From assembly GCA_947044365.1 (NCBI GenBank), contig OX345640.1, forward strand, positions 3,832,001 to 3,896,000: a DNA stretch of 64,000 nucleotides, read 5' to 3'. Made by a program: the position numbers and the translations under genes. The notes beneath the pieces were generated by a model. It did not search any database and was not told the DNA's origin. It saw only the letters and a program-made list of their open reading frames with translations. The number at the start of each line of letters is the position of its first letter. The first letter of the stretch is position 1. Shown here piece after piece: positions 56,801 to 64,000 of the stretch. Source of the DNA: Petrosia ficiformis (taxonomy: Eukaryota; Porifera; Demospongiae; Haplosclerida; Petrosiidae).

Positions 56801-59800
56801 TGGACATTCCAAACTTAAAGTTATGAACATTTTCTGAGGTCAAGGTGAATGTAAATGACCTTCTTTGATAACAGAATATTATCTATACAGCAAGGTCAAA
56901 ATAAATACATCCGAAGCAACACATACATGTATGTGACTATAGATTAGAAACAAGCCATTAGGAATAATTTTGATCAAATGCTTACTCCTTTTCCTGGATA
57001 CCAAATTTAGTGGTTTGTTGTACAAAATTAATAAATACATGCAATAGTGTTTAAAGGAGGTAATTATTCTTTTCCTAATGAACTACATGTACTTTGTTTA
57101 TCTTAAAATCACTGTATTAGAATGTTATTCATAATGTACATTGTAAAAGGAAATCAAAATATATTCATTGCCAATAGAACAATTCTGGGAACACAAACAA
57201 ATACATGACACTCAGCAGCTCAACTTTGATCATATGAATTACATTCAAATGACGTACACACCTTCCTTTCTGGATCATGAATACAATTAATTACATACCT
57301 GTCACATAGAATTCATGGGTGTGTGCTGTCCACATGGACACACAAATACAGGCAAATGAAATTGACAAGTGATTAAATACGCATGTACATGCATATGAAT
57401 GCATGTGTATGTAAAACTTAAAAGGGGATTTTCCATTCTTACAGATTCAATAATAATTATGTCTCCTCAATGTAATTTGCAAGAAGTTAATGAAATTTGG
57501 TACCCAGTGTACATGTAAATATGTACATGTACATACATGTATTGTTCATGTACAGAGTGATTTAAGTGAGAGTGAGCATGATGTCACTGACATGATATAA
57601 TGATTGGAGAATCACTTCGTGAATATTATATACAATAAACAGCTTCATCTAATAATGATATACAAATGTACATGTAACTATGATCTCTTTCTATATACAC
57701 ATTAGGGCGGGAAATAAGCCATCAACATCTGGTGAGCAATTCCGTCACCAGTGCTCACCACATTACAACTAGCATGCATTGTTATATTACAATCTGGTGC
57801 TCCTTAAGCTAATTTTGGTGCTCAAATGAGCACTGGAGCACTGTTATTTCCCACTCTGACATGTATATAGTAATATATAATAATATATTCATAAATCACA
57901 TTAACAAACACATACCAAAACTAATAACAAACACATACACACAATATAGACTTTCCCAACTGTGTTATAATTATGATAATTATAGTAATTGTTGATGTCA
58001 CATAACTGACGGGTATGTATAAGTATACCTAACATCAATAAATAATTATACACAAGTACTATAAATACTTTCAATATACATGTATGTAGTAAATATAGCA
58101 ATTTAGCACCCATAAAATAAACAGATATAGCATATGTATATACATTTAAGATGTGTATGTAAACATCTGTACATGTACGTCTATGTGTGTATCTGTGCAT
58201 ATACACATGTACATGTACATGTAAATGTACGTATTTGCATATCTGACTATATGAGTGTGTGTGTACATATACACGTATATGTACATGTAGGTGTTTGCAT
58301 GTGCGACTGTATGAGTATGTGTGTAAATACACATCATGACTGTGTGTGTTTGCGTGTGTATTTGTAGGCATACAAACACATATGCTTCATTTTTTCTGGA
58401 CTTGTAACTACTTGACTTGATGCTTTATTAAAAATGACAAATAACAGGTTTTAGATAGAAGGTTTTCTATCCAACTATTATAAATGTAGAATTCTGAGCT
58501 ACAAGTATTTAAAATACAATCTTTAAAAACATCTTTACCAAGAATTAAAGGTGTGGCTGGTATCGGTTTGGAGACCACAGAACATATATAATAGTACACA
58601 TCAAATGCACATGAATAAATATTAAATTCCAAGTACTTGTACACATTCAGAATTACAAAGCAAATACAGTATGTATGTATGTATGTACATGTGCATGTAT
58701 GATGTACATGTATATGTGTATGCAATATGTATATACAACATACATACGTATATACATGTGCATACGTATATACATACACATGTGTACTGTGTATGTATTA
58801 CATGTATACAGGTTTATTCCCCACAGTTCAGGGAATTCCTATATACGAATAATGGCATTTGTAGATGATCACCATGTGGTTGTCCATTATCATTACACAC
58901 ACACACCTGCTACAGATGGTCTAGTCAATGTAGCATAATAATTGTGATGGATACTGTTAAACATGAAAAATACAACAGCTGTACATATAATATGTACTAC
59001 ATGTGTATACACTAGTTAATGGTCCATTATAAGATTACTACTTCAATTAACATAATTTTATCAATGATAGACACACACCCACTAAAATAAAAGTACCTTT
59101 ACTGACACACCTACATATTTTAGAAAGTGTAACTAAAAACCATATCATGATAGATGACAAATAATACTATACCTCTCAACACACACCCCATAGTGGTCAG
59201 TACAATAATATTCATATCAACAGACCTTAATGGAATGTTGTGACACTTTGAATTTCATTTCGTTATCAGATTGTATTATTCATACATTTAAAATATCATT
59301 GATGATGATAGGTATTTATATATAGACCAAGAGAGATACATGGGCTGGTATGTAAACAATAGAATACTGTTAAACTAAGCTGTGAATAGTATCCTATCCT
59401 ACTTGTACTATAGCTTTTGATAATAGTTTAATAACACATTGTTATGTTACTGTTGTATTACAAGTATAGTGGTTTAGATTTAAACTGTAATTAATACTCA
59501 TGAATGCAAGGTGGTAATACCTATGTTATAGTAATAGATGTTCTACATATATGTACATGTATGTATGTATAAATATTTATACTTATTTAATGAAGTACAG
59601 TTCCAGTTCAGTAAAATGTACGATTTCTGAGAAATCCAAAATATTTGTGAATAGTTTAAAAAATAAACTATGAACTAAAATAGAACTTGTCTAAACAGTA
59701 AACAAGTAATTCAGACTCAATTCTTTAATGAATGCTAACATTAATTAACATAAAGACTTCATTTAATGACATAAATGTGTGCACATTTCATGTCTAAAAA

Positions 59801-60616
59801 CAAACATTGGATGATAAACATACACGTACAAATAATTAATATCTACATTGAGTCTACGTGATATTTAGATGTGTATCGTGAACTGTCTCTCCCATTATAA
59901 CTATTACCATAACAATATTATCAGAGACATGTGTCAATAACATACTAAAATGCTGAAACACAAACACTTCAATAAGTGTAAATCCCAACCAAACCACAAG
60001 TTTGTCATCTTCGAGAGTAACAGCACTTAAGCACAAGTTCAAACATATAAAAAGGTTCAAACACAACCTGAGTGTGTCATAATTAATAAAAAATCTGGCA
60101 AATCCCCAAATTGCCAAAAATTATTACTCGGCAACAAACCCCTTATACCTTGTACTGGGGGATATTGAATACGTTGTGCAATGTGCTTACAAAGTGCTTT
60201 TCAAGCACTAATTAGACGAGTGGTTTCTTGAGCATAAGCACAAGCACAAATGCTTAAGCATTCACAGAATTGTAATTTATGCTTTGAGCAATTTTAAGCA
60301 TAAGCACTATGAAGTGACAGTTCTACAATGTCAAATGCTAGACAAATGTCTAGTAAATATTTATTTCCTTATATTTAATGATAACATATAATAACTAGTG
60401 TGTATACTTATAAAACTAGTACCGGTACCATCTGTTTCTTTATATAAATGATAATCATGATAACATAAAGACTAGTATTAAAGTCTGTGACACACTTGTA
60501 CACAGACTGACATGTAATTAATAACCATCAATACATACCATATTACCATGGTAACTAACCTGTTTTTCTCTAGTAGATTATGTGTAGTACGACTAAATAG
60601 GAAGAGAGAGAGGGAG

Positions 60617-60647
<31 letters not shown>

Positions 60648-62266
60648 GAGAGGAGAGAGAAAGAGAGGAGAATGGTTTGTAGTTGTGCAGAAACAGCAAA
60701 CAAATTACTATTCATATATAGTCACTGACAGGCTTCACAACTATAACCTCAAGTGTTACAACACCAAAAGTACAGCCTATCAGCTGTTCTAATACTAGGT
60801 ACCACTTGAAAGAACAATAGGATCTTGAGTGTCTTAGAACAAGACCACTTAAAAGTATTTTTTAAGTGTGATCTGGTCATACATACAACATTTCTACATG
60901 AGTACAGCAGACACAGACATACATGGTTGTTAGTTGTGACACATGTGCAAAGTGTGCAGTCACATGTCAGCAGCAGTAGCAGTTTGACAGGTTACATTTC
61001 AACATAACTATAGTAATTATTACTATATCTGTTTGAATAGCTACAAATGTTGAGCTATCACACAGCCCCCATGTGGAACTAAAAACCACATATTTCAGGG
61101 CCATGTCTATATTATATATGGCATACATTTACTTATAAGCAATTCAGCCTACACAAGTATGAGATAATTTAAGACATCTCAAGTACAGGTAAGTTATACT
61201 AGATGGTACTCGTAATGCTTCTGATTGTAAACTAACAGACATAAAAGTTCATCTAAGTGTTGGAATGCACAGAAGTCCCCCATAAATATTATTGTGGTTA
61301 TAACAGCATTGGTATAGCATTGATTATATGCCACAAACAGTAATAGATATATCACCACACAGGTAAAACCACAAATAAAACTACATTGTTGATTGGACTC
61401 TCTAAACAAGTTGTAATTTCAGACAATAACATGCAACAGCAAAATGCAAAATACCATAACTAGCAAATCACTACATATGTTTCATACATTATACCATATA
61501 AGGTAAGCAAACTAATAGTGTAATGCATGTGACATACAGTACATGTCACTTAACGGATACGCCACGTGTTAGTCAATACTGCTGATTCAGAGATACTACT
61601 GAAAGTTAAGCATGTAAAGGAGGCTGCCAAAGAAGAACCATTGTTAGTAGACCATGTGAAAAGAATAACACTGAGACAGTACTATGTGGGTGATACACAC
61701 CAATAAAGTGATTATGAGATGTAATTCTTCACAAACAACTCCATAAGTACTTTCACCCAAATTAAATAAATAGCAAACTGTATTAGATTATATATGTTAT
61801 AACAAAAACACACCTATAAGGAGATGGTTTCTTTGATCTGTGACGTGGAGTTCTTTTGCGAACACCAGAGGTCTGAACATCAACTTCCGCACCAGTATTT
61901 GTGGCTGAAAAGAGAGAATTAACAAAAATTAACACGTGGGAGATAAAAGAATCAAAGTTTTTTCAAAAAATACCAGGCATACATTTACTTCATAAACGAA
62001 AGTGCTAAATGAGTAAATAGTCTTTTAACACTTTAGTGCTTTCACTTAGCTCTTAGCAGTATTTTGACATCCAAAATCTTTCTTCTAGGTATGTTTATAT
62101 TTAAATAATAAACTATCACTGGTTGATAAATAATAACCAAGGGAAAGTCTGTAATGTGCAACTGAAAATACTTATTGTTTGTTAATTCCATACCTCCATT
62201 TTCCTCCAAAAACTGTGCTGCTTGAATCAGGGCTTCTAAGCCTGCTTTAACATCCATAGCATCCAT
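46300..62266 (-). CDS. MXD/MNT-like bHLH-zipper transcriptional repressor
   Basis: Five coding exons (62266-62194, 61904-61814, 52437-52423, 49993-49888, 46662-46300) have mutually compatible phases and total 215 aa, close to vertebrate MXD proteins. Residues 8-24 (AGLEALIQAAQFLEENG) match the amphipathic Sin3-interaction helix at the start of MXD/MNT proteins. Next come a basic linker, EKNRRAQLRDCLEVLRQHVP (basic region and helix 1), LTTLALLQSARKYIEALKQ (helix 2), and a zipper with heptad Leu in MLSELQRSQTILLTRLAEL. The acidic, Ser/Thr-rich tail ends SSNYEYH. The family dimerises with MAX at CACGTG and recruits SIN3-HDAC to oppose MYC. The basic region lacks the usual His-Asn before xxEKNRR. 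MXD versus MNT cannot be decided. Confidence 0.85.
46663..49887 (-). other. Intron 4 of the MXD-like gene
   Basis: Non-coding and AT-rich. It includes an R1 fragment (47125-47200), a small CAGTGTTT...AAACACTG inverted element at about 47220-47303, and two related copies of a phrase with AATAATTTTGATCAAA and TGTACAGGAAGTCAATGAAATTC (about 48260-48345 and 49070-49155), plus ATGTACATGT runs near the exon. Open frames here have no support. Confidence 0.7.
47125..47200 (-). repeat. R1 dispersed repeat, partial inverted copy
   Basis: Contains CACGCCCATTAA and CGTAACTTCCTTAACTACATAT, the complement of the right half of R1, followed by a diverged remainder. Confidence 0.55.
49888..49993 (-). CDS. 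MXD-like exon 4: helix-loop-helix
   Basis: The 106-nt exon from CCCCTCCAG to ATTGAG|GTATGT encodes RAQLRDCLEVLRQHVPF and LTTLALLQSARKYIE. The loop is short, as in MNT/MXD. Confidence 0.92.
49994..52422 (-). other. Intron 3 of the MXD-like gene
   Basis: Contains ACATGTAC-rich tracts (50095-50160) and one weak coding candidate on the opposite strand near 50649. Otherwise nothing recognisable. Confidence 0.65.
50649..50829 (+). CDS. Possible orphan exon inside the MXD-like intron (opposite strand)
   Basis: About 60 codons from ATG to a CCAGG|GTAAGG donor encode a non-repetitive, globular-looking peptide (REEFLEYLQQNAAGQYLHLI, then GPVLIFSQKEKGYHPPAVYI). Upstream, ATGGTGAGCTCTGCTGGG opens another frame that closes just before this ATG. 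I do not recognise the family and cannot find the next exon. It could be a nested gene's first exon or chance. Confidence 0.25.
52423..52437 (-). CDS. MXD-like exon 3: inferred 15-nt microexon in the basic region
   Basis: ACAAGAAAAGAACAG lies between a TGGATCCAG acceptor and a GTAAAC donor. Phase 2 on both sides joins ...SPY-R to QEKNR-R of the helix exon. Without it the EKNRR signature is missing. A longer read-through starting at ATG 52490 (MEKLQKAITLMVAVVGS) is also open into the same donor and could be an alternative first exon. Confidence 0.6.
53757..53805. repeat. (GAAA)n microsatellite
   Basis: About a dozen GAAA units directly next to the tRNA-derived segment. On the minus strand this is a TTTC tail downstream of the tRNA-like head. 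Confidence 0.9.
53807..53850. repeat. Perfect 12-bp inverted repeat overlapping the tRNA 3' end
   Basis: CACCTGAGGCAA at 53807-53818 pairs with TTGCCTCAGGTG at 53839-53850 around a 20-nt loop. The right arm is the 3' acceptor strand of the tRNA-like sequence. Confidence 0.9.
53840..53912 (-). tRNA. tRNA-like sequence (GGA anticodon), probably the head of a SINE
   Basis: The minus strand folds into a full 73-nt cloverleaf: acceptor GCCTTGG/CTGAGGC with G-T pairs, D arm GCTC/GAGC, anticodon stem TCTGT/ACAGA with loop CTGGAGT, 5-nt variable region, and T arm GTGGG-TTCGAAT-CCCAC. A box (TAGCTCAGTTGGTAGAGC) and B box (GGTTCGAATCC) are present. Anticodon GGA would read Ser, yet the long variable arm of tRNA-Ser is missing. 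With the adjoining body and TTTC tail, a SINE-type retroposon is more likely than a working tRNA. Confidence 0.65.
54060..54935. repeat. Minisatellite with composite repeat of about 180 bp
   Basis: Alternating subunits of about 90 bp share ACTCAGTTAACAAG, CCTAAGGGGTA and CTATACTATTCTAAAGAGC. The ones with AAGGGTGTACTCCTACCC recur near 54170, 54520, 54700 and 54894, and the last full period is about 180 bp. Confidence 0.85.
55200..55565. repeat. Minisatellite with unit of about 70 bp
   Basis: Four to five copies of a unit containing GTGTAGGGCTTGCCTCCA, AGGATATTGTAGAATACATG and ATAAATGTACATATTTAAC. A 138-codon open frame on the minus strand is produced by this repeat. Confidence 0.85.
55829..56030 (+). 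repeat. R1 dispersed repeat, diverged copy
   Basis: Retains TATGGGGCCATCCCTATGAT, ACATAGTTAAGGAATTCACATCA, GGCTCAGTCAGTTTATGGGCATG and CTACAGACCAGAC in R1 order. CpG sites of the other copies are often TG or CA here, as expected for an older copy in methylated DNA. Confidence 0.65.
57703..57855. mobile_element. Short inverted-repeat element (about 150 bp)
   Basis: Ends TAGGGCGGGAAATAA and TTATTTCCCACTCTG are inverted copies with two or three mismatches, enclosing GTGCTCACCA / TGGTGCTC motifs. It fits a small MITE. Confidence 0.5.
60602..60670. repeat. (GA)n microsatellite
   Basis: About 70 bp of nearly pure AG repeats with GAAAGAG interruptions. Confidence 0.9.
61814..61904 (-). CDS. MXD-like exon 2: basic linker
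   Basis: The 91-nt exon between TTTTCAG and GTGTGT (phase 1 in, 2 out) encodes TNTGAEVDVQTSGVRKRTPR then HRSKKPSPY. The Lys/Arg-rich stretch lies between the Sin3-interaction helix and the bHLH, where a nuclear localisation signal would be expected. Confidence 0.75.
62194..62266 (-). CDS. MXD-like exon 1: Sin3-interaction domain
   Basis: ATG at 62266-62264 lies 5 nt after a TTGCAG acceptor, so the exon starts with a short 5' UTR. It encodes MDAMDVKAGLEALIQAAQFL then EENG, with hydrophobic residues spaced as in the SID helix of MXD/MNT (LLEAAxYLE). The donor is GTATGG. Confidence 0.85.
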
Positions 62267-62271
62267 TATTC

Positions 62272-63021
62272 CTGCAAGGAAGGTAACAACATTTGAAACA
62301 CTACAAGGCATATTGTACTTAAACTGAAGTGGCAAACACTTCAATCTGAATGGCAAAAAATCGCGTTCAAACCAACAGCCGTCAGTTATGACAATCATGC
62401 TCAAACTGAAGCACTAACCTTTAGCATAAAGTTTGGGCTCTGATACCTTTCAGAAACACCAAGATCGCCTCACAGCGTGCAGTACTAACAAGTCATGCAG
62501 TACTAACAAGTCTGTGGCTAAACGCAAAAGAGACAGTCTACCACGTGGACCGACACAATGTAAACAACCCTCGTGGGTACAAGACAGCCTACACCGAACT
62601 TGGTCCTGTAAGACCAAGTCATTCGATCACACATCTGAATCGAATTTGTGACAGTACATACACATCAAAGAACACATACACCTCACCTTGACTGTTGTTG
62701 TCCAAGTTGAAAGAGAAAAGGGGCGAGACAGTAGACACGCGGATTCAATCAGGTTCACGTTGCCAAGTAAACGACGCGACTAGTTTTCGCAGGAGAAAAA
62801 CACCAGAAATAAGGAATCGGTCTTCACAGTAGATAGAGCTAGTCTTTAGTAACAACAAGGTGGGTTTTAGATGGTGTACGACAATTTACTGACTAAGCAA
62901 ATGAGAAAGAAGACAGTGAATGCAGCTGTACAGATCCTCATTCCATCATGGCATACCCGCCCCTTGAGACCACGTGGGACTAGTATTGCGTAATCAGGAA
63001 TGCTATGAATATCTGAACAAA
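62272..63021. promoter_or_regulatory. Bidirectional promoter interval between the MXD-like and F-box genes
   Basis: The genes diverge across about 750 bp. On the minus strand a 5' UTR exon ends at 62687 with a consensus AAG|GTGAGG donor. The area 62690-62990 is richer in G+C and CpG than the introns. Canonical CACGTG E-boxes lie at 62542-62547 and 62971-62976, with further ones at 61563 and 61933 in the first introns and at 63281 in the F-box exon. MXD-MAX, MYC-MAX and related bHLH dimers bind this motif. Confidence 0.6.
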
Positions 63022-64000
63022 ATGGCTACAAAGAGAGAGAGGTGGAGCTCAGAACAAGGCAACAATCCTGTGAAAAAAAGAAAGATAGAGAAAAAAAAAG
63101 TGAGTTGTACATTGATGTACTTAAATAAAAGAAACGACATAATTTTACATTTAATATTATAATAGGTTGTACCAGTGAGTTTTGATACATTCAGTCCAGA
63201 TTGTCGTCTTGAACGATTGCCTGATAACGTCACCCTGCTGATAATGTTTTATCTTGATGCACTCTCCCTTATTCGATTCTCACGTGTATGCAAACGTTTC
63301 TATCATCTAAGTCAAGAAGATGTCTTGTGGTCCAATGTAGATATGTCGACATTGCCATATATGGACATTAAAAAAACCAAGAAGTTTATAGTTGAAAAAC
63401 TTTCCCTAAATTTACGCACAATTACAATTGAATCAAATTATGGGTTAAAAGCTCGATTTTATTCAGCACATAAGCCTAAAGAAACTCAAAGTACGTCTTC
63501 TCCAAGATATGTGCAAACTCCTAGCAAGCCTAAAATAGATATTAGTGTACTGAATGTACTAATGGAAAAATGTCCAAAATTATGTGAAATTGAATTGAGA
63601 CATTGCGATTTAACAGCAATAGACAGTGAGAATTGTACACTAACTTCCAATCAAAATCTACAAAAAGTGTCGATCATAAATTGTTATACACATGTGCGGT
63701 GGTTGGACTCAGTCAGGTGGCCAAACCTACAATGTCTCTCACTTGCTTCAACAGTTAAGAGCAGTGAATGGGAAATCAAGTCTATTATAAAACAATGGTC
63801 AATTTCATTAGTGTCATTAAATCTATCTAGCTGTTATAGAATCAATGATGATTGTGTTAACATGCTTTGTAGCTCTCAACCACCACTTTCTTTGTGTGTA
63901 CTTCACCTTAGTGGTACAGGCATTAGTGACAATTGTTTATCATACTTAGTAAAGCTACCACACTTAAAGGAATTGTATTTATCAAACGTGAATGGACTAA
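63022..64000 (+). CDS. F-box/leucine-rich-repeat protein, FBXL12-like (3' end beyond window)
   Basis: Exon 1 (63022-63099) encodes MATKRERWSSEQ and a Lys/Arg-rich segment up to a GTGAGT donor. Exon 2 starts at 63166 after TAATAG, in the same phase, and is open to the window end. It encodes an F-box (LERLPDNVTLLIMFYLDALS, then RFSRVCKRFYHLSQEDVLWS) followed by LRRs such as LVSLNLSSCYRINDDCVNML and LCVLHLSGTGISDNCLSYL. F-box proteins bind SKP1 in SCF ubiquitin ligases, while the LRRs recruit substrates. The CPKLCEIELRHCDL segment and overall layout recall FBXL12, but the assignment within FBXL is tentative. The start is chosen because no in-frame ATG lies upstream. Confidence 0.85.

Larger units (their letters stand above)
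52438..61813 (-). other. Intron 2 of the MXD-like gene (9.4 kb)
   Basis: No protein gene is supported. It holds the tRNA-derived element (53757-53912), minisatellites (54060-54935, 55200-55565), an R1 copy (55829-56030), a small inverted-repeat element (57703-57855), CA/TG tracts (58130-58380, 58670-58800), AAGCAC/TAAGCA-rich sequence (60180-60310) and a GA microsatellite (60602-60670). ATGTACATGTAC palindromes are scattered throughout. Confidence 0.7.

Noticed and set aside
57901..58938. Several Tyr/His/Cys/Val-rich frames on both strands
   Set aside because: They come from CA/TG and TACATG tracts and have no protein-like composition.

Overview
The window is animal DNA: AT-rich, intron-containing with GT-AG splice sites, full of small transposable elements and microsatellites, and without bacterial gene spacing or Shine-Dalgarno sites. 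The gene set fits an early-branching invertebrate: sacsin-like giants with death-fold-type N-terminal exons, an MXD/MNT bHLH-zipper gene and an F-box/LRR gene. A demosponge resembling Amphimedon is my best guess, but it is inferred from gene content and base composition only.

The left 45 kb is a cluster of recently duplicated giant genes. Copy A (minus, 24748-4761) has five coding exons, one of them 13.5 kb long. It encodes about 4,826 aa if one 4-bp insertion at about 9990 is ignored. The order is three sacsin repeating regions (each opening with an Hsp90-like GHKL ATPase motif ending in QNADDA), a long linker, a sacsin-type HEPN domain split by an acidic insert, and a C-terminal PARP/ART-like ADP-ribosyltransferase on its own exon. 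No DnaJ HPD motif is visible, although vertebrate sacsin carries a J domain in this region. Copy B (plus, 25189-44775) is an inverted head-to-head relative. It has three extra in-phase 5' exons encoding a different N-terminal module of about 257 aa, but its body has two nonsense codons, two frameshifting deletions and several in-frame deletions. Copy C (minus, 3849 leftwards) shows only its first three coding exons and runs off the left edge. Introns of A and C align over kilobases and differ by clean transposon insertions, which gives a relative order of events.

The middle and right (46300-62266, minus) is one small MXD/MNT-like repressor gene of about 215 aa spread over 16 kb. Its exons encode a Sin3-interaction helix, a basic linker, an inferred 15-nt microexon in the basic region, the helix-loop-helix, and the zipper with an acidic Ser-rich tail. 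Its introns hold a tRNA-derived element with a GAAA tail, two minisatellite blocks, dispersed MITE-like elements and many ATGTACATGTAC palindromes.

At the right edge an F-box/LRR gene (plus, 63022 to beyond 64000) starts head-to-head with the MXD-like gene. The shared interval carries CACGTG E-boxes, the site that MXD-MAX dimers recognise.

The most notable system is the sacsin-HEPN-ADP-ribosyltransferase fusion: chaperone-like ATPase modules joined to a transferase, present in several copies with exchangeable N-termini. That pattern suggests a fast-evolving sensor or stress/immune effector family, though the function is inference.
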